Shown here one piece after another: positions 1 through 10,357 of a stretch of DNA of 42,521 bases. The stretch spans positions 535,692 through 578,212 of the forward strand of contig BFEA01000305.1 in the NCBI GenBank assembly GCA_003427395.1, in the 5' to 3' direction. The translations under genes and the position numbers were made by a program. Each line of letters starts with the position of its first letter. Positions within the stretch are counted from its first letter, which is position 1. The DNA is from Chara braunii. Taxonomy: Eukaryota; Streptophyta; Charophyceae; Charales; Characeae. Under the pieces are notes generated by a model, which saw only the letters and a list, made by a program, of their open reading frames with translations, ran no database searches and was not told where the DNA came from.

Positions 1-207
1 CCGGGGGGGGTCCGAGGTGGGGCATAAAACCCCATTTTTGGGGTTTAGCCCATGTGGTGCGCGCTTTCGCTGCGCACCCCCCACTATTTTTTTTTATTTT
101 TTTTTTATTTTTTTCTTGCGGGGGGGTCTGGAGCCGGGGTTGGGGGTGCCCACCCCCGGAACCTCGGAACCCCGCCGGGGCCCCGGGGCCGGGGCTCGAC
201 AACCGTG
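1..207. other. GC-rich and T-rich lead-in, no gene
   Basis: The first bases are a G run (positions 3-10). They are followed by a short GC-rich stretch, a T-rich run around 86-114 and another GC-rich stretch. Short reading frames here are low-complexity. The similarity between the dispersed repeat copies starts only at about 208, so this part is not shared with the copies at 10.8 and 21.1 kb. Confidence 0.5.
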
Positions 208-1057
208 CTTCCAGCCGACTCCTTAGCCGACCCTCACTGATCGCGATAACTCCCAGGTTCATAGAGAGCAAACTAATCGCGCTTGCGAAATTTATAGCAT
301 GCATGCTTGCGCAAAAGATACGGGATTAAGCCCAAGTGGTCACAAGGAGAAGAGAGGAAGCGCCTACGTCTGCATGGGCAGGCCGCGGCGTGGGTGTCGT
401 AGCCGCACTCCACGCATCGATCCGGTCATGCAGGCACTCAGACCAATTAGAACAGAGTATTAAACATGCAAGACAAAGAAGAAGAAGGCGGGCAAACACG
501 AGGAAATCAAGAAAGAAGAAAGATATAGTTACAATCGCGTCCGCCAAAAGCGACATTTGCACAAGATTAAGGGCGCGATCCAGTCAGAGCCCAGTTCCCA
601 GCGCAGCGAGATGCGCGCAAGCGTGACGAAACAAAATTCAGAGTACCTAAATTCCTAGCCTAAGTCCTAATTGCAATAGGAAATTCCGAGGAGCCCAAAA
701 CCAATTCCGCGAGCCCATAGGGGCTCGACATCAGTTGAAAATTCAAAAAAAAAACAAAAACGATATTCCCGCGAGACGGTCGTGCCAAAATTCCCTAGTG
801 CTCACAGCAGAACAAGAAAGAAGTCATGGCAACTGTTGTCCATCACGCTTGCTAAGGCGCGGTTACCCAATTGTTGGCTTGGGGACTTTCCCGGCACCGT
901 CCCGACAAATTTCCACAGAAAAACGAAAAGAAACGAGGGCATCCATGCAACTTGCCCACCCGACCCCTCTGTCCATGGTTTACCCATCTGACCCATCCAT
1001 TTCCTCAAGGCAGCTTCGCGCAGAAAGCTGCGCGATTAGAGAAAATGGTTCGTCACA
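208..1057. repeat. Dispersed repeat A, copy 1 (5' truncated)
   Basis: This segment aligns almost end to end with 10991-11836 (roughly 90% identity by eye) and more weakly with about 21270-22050. Shared blocks include the stretch around 231-340, the AAGAAGAAGGCGGGCAAAC region near 478 and the GAGGGCATCCATGCAAC region near 936. Copies 2 and 3 share about 190 bp further to the left that copy 1 lacks, so copy 1 is truncated. The right end, GGTTCGTCACA, is common to copies 1 and 2 and similarity stops sharply after it. Read on the minus strand the repeat begins TGTGACGAACC, which would suit an LTR, but no matching second end or target duplication was found. Reading frames inside are not preserved in copy 3, so I regard it as noncoding. 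Confidence 0.8.
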
Positions 1058-1210
1058 TGTGTGACGCCCAGGGGGTTCCAATCTTGAGCAAACTCCTGCT
1101 TGCTCTCTCATCAGGCGTGGATCAATTGTCCTAAGATCGACGCAGAGCTGACACGTGCCACTTATCATAGGATATGAGTGTGGAAGTCATCCAATGTGGT
1201 ATGTGTGCGC
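1058..1210. other. Spacer between repeat A and the Ty3 extra ORF
   Basis: This stretch lies downstream of the extra ORF on the minus strand, where a polypurine tract and 3' LTR would be expected. I see neither. It opens with TGTGACGCCC, which resembles a plant Ty3 LTR terminus and the CTCACGCCCAG next to the primer-binding site at 9262, but the similarity does not extend. Confidence 0.35.
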
Positions 1211-3197
1211 TCAATCCAAAACGTTGTCCGAGAAAGGTAGTCTAATTACGGATGGGGAAGGTGGTGGATAGGCTTGGGGGAGAGGAGGCATGAAGCGGTA
1301 GATTTCCTCGTCGTTGGAGGGGCGTGGGACGAAATGAATAGAGCGGTGGATGCGGGGAAAGTGAGGGTGTCGGCGATTATGGGGGAGAGAGGCGAGGTAG
1401 TCAGGGTAGAGGGTGCAGAGGGTGCGGCGGATGGCAGCGTGGAAATCGTCATATTCCTCGCACGGGGGAATCGTGCCCACGATGACGCAATAGACCTTTG
1501 TATTATTATATTCGTGCCAATCCATGCTAAAGGGAAAGACGTGGAGGGGGAAGGAAGTGACGAGCGAACGAGTAGTAGTGTGCGGGAAGATGGTGACCAG
1601 AAGGCGGGTGGCGTATCGGTGGTAGAAGAGGGAGAGTGGGAACGGTTGCCACCCATCGGGGAACGGGGGTCGTCATGGAAGATGTCGGAGGGTGAGGAAG
1701 TCACGGGGACGACGTGGTAACGATCGGGGACGAAGCCCAAGTGCCCGTATCTCGACGTAAACGAAGGGCTGCGGGTCGAACTGGGGAGGATTGAGAGGGC
1801 GATTCACTTCTTCGGCGACGCCGACTTTTTGATCCCTCTGCGGTGGCACCTCCATCTCTTTCGTCTTCTTCCCGCTGGGGTTCTGGATTGCGCGTCGGCT
1901 CGCCCTGCGTCAGTTGCGGTGGTGGCCCTCCTGATTCTTCGATCGGCCGCTTTCCTTCTGCTGCTGCCCGTTTCCTCTGCGCCATGGCCTCTCTTTCTTC
2001 TCTACTCAATTCGCCGGGACCACTCGACTCACCCGATCCACCTTCTTCTTCCTCCGACTCTTCCTGCCCTGAACTGGCCTCTTTCGACTCGACGTCCTCC
2101 GATTCTTGGTAATCGGGATCGTCTGATTCAACCCCTGATTCCTCCTCTTCTGGCGTCATCTCTCCTTCCGGATACTGAAGGTGGCCGCCCTCCTCGCTTT
2201 CCTCTTCCTCCTCCTCTTCGGCTTCCTCGCTGGTCTCTCCGATAGGAACACGCCGGATGAGGGGGTCCCACGTGGAGAGATCGGTGACGTCGACGCTCAA
2301 GTATGCATCTCTCGAGGGTAAGTAGTAGCTGCCCTCTTCCAATTCCGTACAGGTGGACCAATGAAGATGCGGCTCCAGGGTACGACCGTATGAGCGAGTG
2401 TGGCTATCCCCGGCCTCTCGTCACAATGTGAGAGGATCTCGAATGGCAGATCGTCCAACACTTGGGTTAGAAGCACCAATAGCTCGTTCGTAATGGAGCT
2501 CAGATCACCGTCGCGCACTTCTCCGAATAAGATCCCCAAAAAATCTCCCTCCGTGTCCGTTCTCCACCCTTGGATGAGCAGCAACTCCACCTCGTCGTCC
2601 GGGATCTCGTGCTCCTCACTCCTGTCTGTGGGTTCTGCCCAATGGAAGGCGACCTCGAGGAGGCAAAAACAGAGCGACACGTAGGCGTGCCACCACTGTG
2701 TCCACTTGACCGCGTCTAGAATCGACACATCCAATTGCTTGATCGTGAAGGACAGAGACGCTTCCTCGGCAGATTGCCAAAATGTGGGAACATCAGAAGG
2801 GAGGCTGAAGGTAGAGAGACGGTGGCGGTTTATTGAGGCCGAGCGAAGGGACGAAGCACAGGAAGGGTGACTTCTGGCGCGGTGGAGGAGACCCGAAGCT
2901 GAAGATCGATGTGGTTCGTCGTTATGACACGATCGCGCGGTCGAGCCAATAGTCGCACCCACTCAGTCGTGATATATGCTGCCAAGTCTCGCAGTTATCG
3001 GAGGATGGCGGTGTGCCGTGCTGGATGCAGCGTTGTGATGTTGCCTGTAAAGACGACAATGACCGACACGTGGCTCTCGCCAGGTGGGGACAAGCACAAA
3101 AAGGCTGACACCTCGGCCAACACTTGTGCCACCCCAGACTCCCCGAACTGGAACTCCGCCGCCGTGTGGATGGCCGCTGCTCCGTCGAAAAGCTCAT
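1211..3197 (-). pseudogene. Extra ORF downstream of integrase, acidic, unknown function
   Basis: A discontinuous reading frame follows integrase on the same strand. After a candidate ATG at 3197, a shift of one base gives a frame reading AAEFQFGESGVAQVLAEVSA, stopping near 3000. The next frame contains LRDLAAYITTEW and then an ORF covering 2962-2297 with WTQWWHAYVSLCFCLLEVAF and LLLIQGWRTDTEGDFLGIL. A frameshift near 2340 enters 2342-1701, which contains YYLPSRDAYLSVDVTDLSTW, a long Glu/Ser-rich tract and Arg/Ser-rich patches. Another shift near 1550 enters 1525-1211, with YNNTKVYCVIVGTIPPCEEY, ending at a TGA at 1211. The intact ancestor would have been roughly 600-660 residues. I see no transmembrane segment, signal peptide or known catalytic motif. 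Broken frames that continue collinearly suggest a former protein rather than chance. It could be an accessory protein of the element or a captured host gene. Confidence 0.6.
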
Positions 3198-3339
3198 GGC
3201 GATGGAGGGGGAGTCGAAGACGATGGTTGAGAGAGAAAGGAGGATTATAGATAGTCGTCGTCCTCGTCTTGGCTGAGGGACGATGCAGATGATGGAGGAG
3301 AAGGGGAAGAGGGGAGAAGACGAAGGTAGGATACGTGTC

Positions 3340-4480
3340 GAATGATCGGGCGAGCCGATCGACTTTCCCGACACCTCCGGCGTAAGCCGTACCGTGTTCA
3401 CCGCACTGGGACCGAGCTCAACCACGCGAAATCGGCCGAAGAATCGTGGCGCTAGTTTGCCCTGGCGAGCACATTTCCTCACCTCTATGTCCCCTAATTT
3501 ATAATGGGGCCGAGGCCTAGCGTTCCCATTCCGGGCCTCATAACTCCTGACCTATCTCCCATGGGCCATTTCTTTCATTCGCTATCTTTCTCGGGCCAAT
3601 CGGGGGAGGACCTTTTCCATCAGTTCTACGTGGCGTTGTGCCTTATCCTTTACCGTCGCCCTAGTGGTCTGTCACGGAAGGGCCGTCTCATTCATTTAGT
3701 CTCGGTAGGGCTACACAGGGCAGGCGTTTGGTCCGTAGTTGGAAGGGGGTCAGACCCATGGACTCGTGGGGTGTCCCCTGATGGATAGCCAAGGTATGGT
3801 CCACGATATCGGGCCAAGGCCTCATGTCATTTGCCGCGATATTGTGTCGCAAAGCAGTCTTACTAACTCGATTGGTGTGTTCCACCAGTCCGTTCGACTA
3901 CAACATGTGAGGGGCAGTATTGCAAATAGAGACACCATGTGGGACTAGATTCCTCAAAACTTCCTCTCTAAATTCTGCCCCATTGTCCATCAGGATCTCC
4001 TCGGTGTCCTGGTGCATCCCGAGAAACTTGAAACGGTTGACGTATCGCGCGATTTCGGTCGCCTGTCGCATCTTACATAGCTACGCCTCGATCCACTTCG
4101 AAAAGTGGTCTACGAATACCAACAAAATGAAATACTCATAGCTATTCGGTCCAGGGGGCATGGCAATATCGGTGGTATCCATACTAACCCTTTGGAATGA
4201 CCGCTCGATTACGGTAGGCACTATCGACCTAGGCGGCTGGATCGACGCCTTGTCAGTTGCGTAGACCTGGCAATTTCGGACGATGAATTTAACATCGTCG
4301 TGAATATTGGACCAATACCACTCATTTTTATCAATCGCCGCCTCTGTGATTCGGACGGCGAAATGGGCCGCAGTTTCCTCATGGCCTGACTTAACCCAGT
4401 CATACCTTACGAACGGATGTGGGACAAACATCCAAATCCCACTTCCGTCCGTTTTCCGTTTTTCTAACCGTCCCTCATTC
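3340..4480 (-). pseudogene. Ty3/gypsy integrase, inactivated
   Basis: Integrase inserts the reverse-transcribed copy into host DNA. The N-terminal zinc-binding part reads GHEETAAHFAVRITEA and then YWSNIHDDVKFIVRNCQVYA; the last metal-binding Cys of the expected C-x2-C is Tyr (TAC). The catalytic core has the first Asp in VSMDTTDIA and the region FVDHFSKWIEA. The second Asp is in ILMDNGAEF and the Glu in SNGLVEHTNR, about 34 residues later, as expected for D,D-35-E. Two in-frame TAG codons interrupt the core, at 4081-4083 and 3898-3900. Further on, after frame changes, GKLAPRFFGRFRVVELGPSA matches the GPY/F-like module after the core. No clear chromodomain is visible. It lies directly downstream of RNase H, as is usual for this group. 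Confidence 0.9.
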
Positions 4481-5004
4481 CATCGGCAATCCCGAGCCCT
4501 CTCATTGGTCAGTCTCCGGTCCTCCTTTGTGAAGTCTCGGAGAGGGTTTCTGACCGCTGTAACTATCAGGATGACATTTGTCCATACTTCAGCCCTTCTA
4601 AACTGTCGGGTCTTTTCTAGCCCTTCAAACGTGGTTTCGAGAAATCGAGCCTCCGTCGGGATTTTATCAGTGCGACACAGAGGACATAAGCAAGGTTTGT
4701 CTGTATTCCGGTACTGGATACAAGAACCATGGGCTCGGGAAACACATCGCTGACAATCTACCCACTCGACATAGCCTTCCCCGCTCGGTCACATAGGGAC
4801 CGAGTAGACTCTCAAAATTGCCTCACAAAAATAGCAAAATTTGTCAGGAAAGGAGGAAAAAGACAAAGATGAGAGAGGAGCAAGGGGAGCCCCAGAGTTA
4901 CCTCCGTCACCCATCGCCACGTGCTATTTCTTGTTGCGAGGAAGGACTGCCACCTGTCCGTATCGTAGCCTGCTGACTGGCTCCGGTTCTCTCCACGGAT
5001 TAAT

Positions 5005-6260
5005 CTACTCTCCTTTAGCCACCTTTGCATGGCGGTGCAGTCGTGTCAATCCGTCCGAGTTCCCGTGCCTCTCCGTCTTCCGATGGACGATGTCGAAATC
5101 GTACTCTTGCAGCCGTACTGCCCAGCGTCCAATCATGCCCATGTAGTAAGTGCGCCTCTTGAGAGCCAAGAGGGGCTCGTGGTCTGTGATGAGGAGAAAC
5201 TTATGCCCGTACAGATACGGATGGAAGTGTTGAATTCCCCAAAGTACTGCATAGCATTCTCCTTGCAGAGCCGAATCGTTCTTCCTTTCGTCCGGTACGG
5301 TACGGGACGTGTACTCGATGACGTGTTCGCAGCCGTCGTTCCCCTTCTGCGCTAGGATAGAGGAGATCGCCTCAGGCTGCCAATCCGTGATGAGAATGAA
5401 TTGCTTTGCCGGGTCCGGTCGAATCAAAATAGGCGCCGTAGCTAGGGCTTCCTTTAGAGCATTGAAGGCCCATCCGCACTCCGCGTTCCAGCTGAGGGGT
5501 TGGTCCTTTCGCAGTAAGTTCGTTAGGGGTCGTGCGATAGCGGCGAAATCCTTGATAAATCGTCGATAGTACGAGGCCAGCCCCAGGAAAGCTCGAACTT
5601 GCGTCAGCGACGTGGGAATCGGGGCGTCTCGAATGTCGAATCGAGCCTTAAGCTTCCCCGAGTTACCACGTAGCCCAGGAATGAGATCTCAGAAAGAAAG
5701 AACTCACTCTTTTCCAGCGCAGTCTTGAATCCGACGTCTCGTAAGGCTCCCAATTTCCACTCGATATGTTGTACATGCCCGTGGAACGACTCTGAGTAGA
5801 CCAGGATATCGTCCATATACACAATGACGCAGAAATTGATCATTCCTTGAGTCAGTCGGGTCTTGTTGACGAAATTTTGAAATGTTACGTTCATCGCTCT
5901 TTGAAATGCAGCCGGCGCGTTGCAGATTCCCGTTGGGCATCGAACCCACTGCCAGGTGCCTTCGAACAGGACGAAGACCGTCTTGGACCGGTCCTCCTCC
6001 TTAACTAGGATGTGATGGAATCCGTGACGAATATCAAACTTACTAAAATAATTAGCACACCCAATCCCATCCAGCAAATCGTCAATCCGGGAGAGGGGAT
6101 ACGCATCCTTAATCGTGATGTCATTCAGCTTGCGATAATCGATGCAAATGTGAACCGACCCATTTTTCTTCGGTACTAGGACTAGGGCGAATGACCATGG
6201 TCCAGTGGCTGGTTCGATCCATATGTTAGCTTCAAATTCCCTTATCCTTTGTTAGGCTGT
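5005..6260 (-). pseudogene. Ty3/gypsy reverse transcriptase and RNase H, inactivated
   Basis: This is the polymerase core that copies element RNA into DNA and removes the RNA strand. The reverse transcriptase starts with FALVLVPKKNGSVHICIDYR and continues with KFDIRHGFHHILVKEEDRSK, then GICNAPAAFQRAMN and the catalytic VIVYMDDILVYS, then FLGYVVTRGSL. A one-base frameshift near 5640 leads into RAFLGLASYYRRFIKDFAAI, the connection typical of Ty3 elements. RNase H follows with the acidic residues in ILITDWQPEA, QGECYAVLWGI and LLITDHEPLLAL, ending with VHRKTERHGNSDGLTRL. An in-frame TAA at 6252-6254 sits just upstream of QRIREFEANIW. The catalytic YMDD and the RNase H acids remain, so the inactivation is by frame disruption rather than loss of active-site residues. 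Confidence 0.95.
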
Positions 6261-6472
6261 TTTTCGTTCCGCGAGGGAATAGCTGTACGGTTTGCAGTGG
6301 ATCGGAGGATGATTTTCGTTCTCCGATGTTCGTGTCTGTCACACTAATCGCTCCCTGATATTCCTTTAAAATTTATGCGATTAGATGGTGAATCTCGTCG
6401 GGTACGTAACATGGCACATGCAATTCGTAGGATTGGCCTAGTATTTGAATGGTAATCTGTTTCGTGTTTCCA

Positions 6473-6850
6473 TCATCGTTTTCGAGTGGTGGCGCAAAGA
6501 TGAATGAATTGTCCGATCACCTGGAAAACACTGTGGCCATCATTTGAGCATCTTCCTCTCGGATCACCACGTGTTCCTTTGGGGTTACACCGTCGCGGAC
6601 ATCCTGCCATCGTACTGGTTTTTTCGCGATCCTGATTCCGAGATTGTGGGGTCCTGTGTTGCGACGTGGAGGGGGTTCCAAAGAGTCGGCCTCGACCCCT
6701 AATCTCAACAGTCTTATCTCTTTCCCCGGAGATAACAGGGAACGGGGTAACTCCGTAATATCGCAGAAAAAATTCCTTATCCCTGTATCTCGCAAGAAGT
6801 GGAGCGGTGCCCTCGTATAAGGTCTGAGGGGGTTCCAAAGAGTCGGCCAT
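6473..6850 (-). pseudogene. Pol linker between protease and reverse transcriptase
   Basis: This stretch lies between the protease and reverse transcriptase segments and was presumably part of the polyprotein. One frame reads MADSLEPPQTLYEGTAPLLA, and a second frame has RDTGIRNFFCDITELPRSLL. A 21-base string coding for part of ADSLEPP occurs twice, near 6669 and 6830, about 160 bp apart, hinting at a small internal duplication. No domain is recognised. Frames change at least once, so it is not translatable as a whole. Confidence 0.5.
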
Positions 6851-6987
6851 CCGGGAAATCTACATAAGTCGTTCGCCTAAAATTAATGCGCGTGTTCTCT
6901 GGATATTCCCTTTCGTGAGATTGAACGTTCTCGTGGTTGCTTGTTGGATCGGGGAGCGGATGCGTTGCTGCACTAAATCCCGAATCA

Positions 6988-7902
6988 CTAAGTCATCTTC
7001 AACGCTACCGTGAGTGTCGCTTGAGAGTTCGGATCTTCTGTCCGGTGGTCGCTGCGTTCTGCAAGTTCTTTCCAGGTGATCATCCGAAGAGTTCCTTCGG
7101 GCATCGGGGAAGTTTTCTGGGTGACTTTTGCCATAGTTATGAGAGTCAATCTCATAGGGATGGCATATGGTTTTCCTCCCATGTTCCGGAGGACAATCGA
7201 TCGTCTTTCGAAATCTAGGTTGGCCCGCAAAGCCGTGAGAGCGGGCAGTCCCAAAAGAACGTCGTACGTGGTTACATCCAACACCACGACATCCCTCAGA
7301 GCATGTACCCTTCCCAATCAAAAAGCAACGTTAGTCATGCATCCTAGTGTCTTGATTTTCTCTTCATCTGCGGAGACGAGATGATCATTTTCTGTTAACA
7401 TGATCATATATTTTCCTATTCCCGCTCTTTCTACTACTCTTAGTGAAATAGCCAAGACAACGACTCCTGAGTCGATAATGGCGTTATACGGGACTCCCGA
7501 GACCTCGATGTCGCACTCGGCGGATTTCCATAGGATCTCTTTGATCCGCAGAAAGTGATCATCTTTTTGTATTAATCCCAGACGTATGGGATCCGACGTA
7601 CTGGCGAGGCTCGGGTTATCCTCATGGATAGGGGTTTTTCCTTTCGTGTTCGCTGTTCTCGCAAGGGCGAATTGTTTTCTGTTTGCCTTGCAATGTTGCA
7701 ACATGCGCTCGTTAGCTTGTTCCAAGATGGATAGTACATGTCCGATTGGGAGGGGAATGCGATGGTCCAGGGCGCAGACGATATTTATGACGTCTATTTC
7801 CCCAGCGACGAAGGTGGGCCCTCTAGACTTCATCTCCCCTGGAGAGGGTCTCCATTCCGCCACCTCTCGTTGTTCATTTGCAGGTCTAAAAGTCCCGATC
7901 AT
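6988..7902 (-). pseudogene. Ty3/gypsy aspartic protease, with in-frame stop
   Basis: Retropepsin-like protease that would release the mature Gag and Pol proteins. The active-site segment is PYNAIIDSGVVVLAIS, where DSG replaces the more usual DTG and is accepted in many plant elements. The second half has VVLDVTTYDVLLGLPALTAL, matching the conserved LLGLPAL strand of retropepsins, then NLDFERRSIVLRNMGG. The halves are in the same frame, separated by a single TGA at 7318-7320 directly after NVAF. The N-terminal part (about 7902-7560) is a Lys/Arg-containing linker without a recognised domain. Confidence 0.85.
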
Positions 7903-8049
7903 TTCCTAACCCGGGATATCCTAATGCCACGTACTGGTCCAGAGGAATAAGTTATGCCGCTTCTTCAGTAGTAGCTAGCGCACTCCCACCCCCTTCCATT
8001 TCTTTCGACATCGTTCCTACTCTACCTGGCCCATTAGCGATTGGTGCCG

Positions 8050-8610
8050 CGGCCACCGGTGCGCCCCCAATTCGGGCTTGGACGGGTCGGTGGGGACAAT
8101 CCCGAGCTAGTGTCTTGGCTGGTGACACGTGTAGCAGACATTCGGGTTGCCTGTTGCCCCGCCTGTCGCCGGGATCGGGGCCAGTCCAGGTTGTATCGGC
8201 GCGGCTCTTACGGCAATGGGACGCATCGATCTCATTAACGACTTTATCCTAGCGTTATGCTCGCGTTGCTCCTTTTTGCTTTCCTGTATCAAAGTAACTA
8301 ATGTTTTGGTCAGTTATAGTAACGCCGTCGATTCGGTCGGTCGTGTAGGACTTTCGGACGGAGACTGGGGAACACTCATCACAGGAACAAGTACCCCTGT
8401 GATTGTACAAGAGGTCAATCGTTTAGGGACGATTTGCTCTAGATAAGTAACGGGACCCGATACAAATCCCATGTTTTCGAATTTGTTTTGTAGCGCGGCG
8501 AGCTCTGCCTTTGTTCTGGCTAACTCAAATGAATCTCCCTCCCTAGGATAATCTTCTCCTTCAAGGAAGTTTGCAGCAAATTTCCGTTCCATCTCTTTTG
8601 CGGCGGCCAT
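8050..8610 (-). pseudogene. Gag C-terminal part with zinc knuckle
   Basis: The segment begins with a heptad-like helical stretch, ELARTKAELAALQNKFENMG, probably a coiled coil. It continues through an in-frame TAA at 8314-8316 to RIKSLMRSMRPIAVRAA and then NPNVCYTCHQPRH. A one-base deletion after that His, followed by ARDCP, completes a C-x2-C-x4-H-x4-C zinc knuckle that binds element RNA. It is out of frame with the first gag block (frameshift near 8640) and is upstream of the protease. A related, more decayed segment lies at 20.07-20.29 kb. Confidence 0.85.
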
Positions 8611-8647
8611 GATCTGTTGGAGTGCGTGGTTAGTGAGAGAACTTCTT

Positions 8648-9103
8648 TCACAGTTTTGCCCTCATTGTCCTACTACGGAGCCCGTCGATAAACACGTCTC
8701 TTCCTACCTGTTCTCCCCGCTCAGTTTTGACAAACATTCGGTAAAACCGATTGCGATACTCAGTGACGGATTCGATTGGCTTTTGAACTCGATCCTGCAT
8801 CATAAAAATAGCTTGCTCTGGATGAATATAATCGAAACGATTCAGGAAATCTTGTCCGAACGTCGGAAGGTCAATCCAAACATAGGTGCTGAACCAATGA
8901 TGCACATCCCCTCCCAATCTGGTGGGGATGTTGATTCGCGCTTCGTCATTGTCGTACTGCTGCGCACGAAGCGTGGTCAGCCACGCTCTCGCGAGATGAT
9001 GCGCAGGATCAAAAAGGTAGAGATCGGGCGGGGCCACAAGTGCCCGTGCTCGTGGAGCGGGGGCCTGTTGGGGCTGGTTGTGGTTTTGCTGATTGGCGTT
9101 CAT
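8648..9103 (-). pseudogene. Gag (retrotransposon capsid domain)
   Basis: This reading frame of 151 residues starts with the ATG at 9103, about 145 bases downstream of the primer-binding site, which supports the start. After a Gln/Pro/Ala-rich leader it has the layout of the plant Retrotrans_gag family: HLARAWLTTLRAQQYDNDEA, then LGGDVHHWFSTYV, then FGQDFLNRFDYIHPEQAIF, and SVTEYRNRFYRMF. The frame stops near 8648, and the remainder of Gag continues in another frame. It would assemble the virus-like particle of the element. As a family-level call this is firm; the copy is truncated by the frameshift. Confidence 0.85.
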
Positions 9104-9247
9104 ATTGATCGCCTGTCGAGCAACCCACCTAGTTCTTGTTGCTATAGGATCGCGTCGTGGCTCGTTCCACGGTCTGGGTCGTCCTCTATTAGCCAGATCG
9201 TTCTACACTAACCACCTTCTTGTTAGGCCTGTGGCTTGCCACGTGTC

Positions 9248-9259
9248 GCTCTGATACCA
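9248..9259 (-). promoter_or_regulatory. Primer-binding site for initiator methionine tRNA
   Basis: On the minus strand this reads TGGTATCAGAGC, the complement of the 3' end of plant initiator tRNA-Met including CCA. It is the standard minus-strand DNA primer site of plant Ty3/gypsy and Copia elements. It lies 145 bases upstream of the gag ATG. The sequence just before it on the minus strand, GGGCGTGAGG, resembles a plant Ty3 LTR end, so the 5' LTR should begin at about 9261 and run to the right. Confidence 0.85.
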
Positions 9260-9260
9260 A

Positions 9261-10350
9261 CCTCACGCCCAGCGCCACTTCCTAATCAGAGTGGGATGGG
9301 GGCTTGGAAGTGCGAAAAAGGGGGTGTGCCAAGGATTTTAGGAAAGTGGGGGGGGGGGGGGGGGGGGGGGGGGGGGGCTGGTGGAGTCCCAGGTCGGAAC
9401 TGAGATCTCCGGTGGCAAGTTTAGGGACAACGGTGCAAGATAGTACGCGAAGATCGTATCTGGCATTTCAGCCTTCAGGGATGGGGCTATGGTCTCTACC
9501 AGTTGCGTCGCCGCGGCCGGCTCCTTATGTGGTGGACCGGTGGGACACCGTGGCTGTCGCGCAGGGCGAATAGTTGTTGGCGCCGCTCGTAACAAGCTTC
9601 GGAATCCAACGAGGCGGGCCGCAAGCGGAGGCTGTGTAATCGCTGCTCGGCTTCGGTTCGGGGTCGTCAGATAAATCTTGAAGCCCGGTACGCCTGGTAC
9701 CGCTGACACTCTTCTCACGATGGGCGGAGCCAATAGCGAGGTATCGAATTTCACGGTACCACTGTGATCTGGTGATAGAGGAGGACGAGATGGAAGGGAG
9801 GGCAGCTGGTATTAATAATGACGAAGCCCGAAGATATGTAATATTGAGTGTTGTCAGTATCTGGGCCCCTAGGATCGTTGGTTATGACCTAGTGGAAATC
9901 ACCCGCGCACAGTCGGTCGTTGTCCGTCAGACAGGGATTCCATGTTTCTCAAGTTCCCCCCTGTCTGAGCTGTTCACCCTCTCAGTACTCGCGATACTCA
10001 GGATCCCTCAGGTTCTTACAATCGATAATCCCAAAGGGAATGTCTACAGTCATATCCGGCTAGGGAATTCGGTTTCCCGCATCCTTATGATGAGTTCGAG
10101 GTCGACTCGCACGTACGCTGCGACTTGGTTTTCTCGAGATTGGGGTCGTACGCGAGCGTGCACATGAGCGAAAGCAGATCGCTCCTCGGTTCGGTGTACC
10201 GGTCACGTTCGTCCTGCATGCAACTATCCTACTTGGGGGAGATCAAAACATTACATTCATATCCATCTCATTCATGTGATAAAAAAGGAAAGACAAGGGA
10301 GAAAGGCTATCAACTCCTCACAACATTCTTGGTGATCTGATGACCATCGA
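9261..10350. other. Presumed 5' LTR and flank, no gene
   Basis: By its position next to the primer-binding site, at least the left part should be the 5' LTR of the Ty3 element. I found no matching 3' LTR at the other end, so its length cannot be set. Reading frames of 130-140 residues exist here, but they are Pro-rich or low in complexity and unrecognised. A 30-base G run lies at 9348-9377. Confidence 0.35.
9348..9377. repeat. Poly-G run of 30 bases
   Basis: An uninterrupted run of G. Runs of this length are rare in plant nuclear DNA; it could fold as a G-quadruplex or be a sequencing or assembly artefact. Confidence 0.95.
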
Positions 10351-10357
10351 AGACTAG

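Larger units (their letters stand above)
1211..9262 (-). mobile_element. Degenerate Ty3/gypsy retrotransposon with an extra 3' ORF
   Basis: Read on the minus strand, the order is primer-binding site (9248-9259), gag, zinc knuckle, aspartic protease, reverse transcriptase, RNase H, integrase, then an additional ORF. Integrase after RNase H is diagnostic of the Ty3/gypsy group. The coding region is broken by several frameshifts and by in-frame stops at 8314, 7318, 6252, 4081 and 3898, so the copy cannot move on its own. No convincing pair of LTRs is visible: nothing left of the extra ORF repeats the sequence right of the primer-binding site. Either the LTRs have diverged beyond recognition or one end was replaced by recombination. 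The protein-level assignment is secure; the outer boundaries are estimates. Confidence 0.9.

Noticed and set aside
336-626. Arg-rich reading frame in repeat A, with a similar one at 11119-11370
   Set aside because: Both frames of the repeat are open in copies 1 and 2 because these are close copies; the frame is not kept in the older copy 3, so coding is not supported.
3340-3480. Chromodomain after integrase
   Set aside because: The GPY/F-like segment is visible, but the characteristic chromodomain aromatic and acidic motifs are not seen before the extra ORF.
9338-9754. A 138-residue Pro-rich frame upstream of gag
   Set aside because: It ends in a poly-Pro tract made by the G run, lies where the 5' LTR should be, and matches nothing I recognise.
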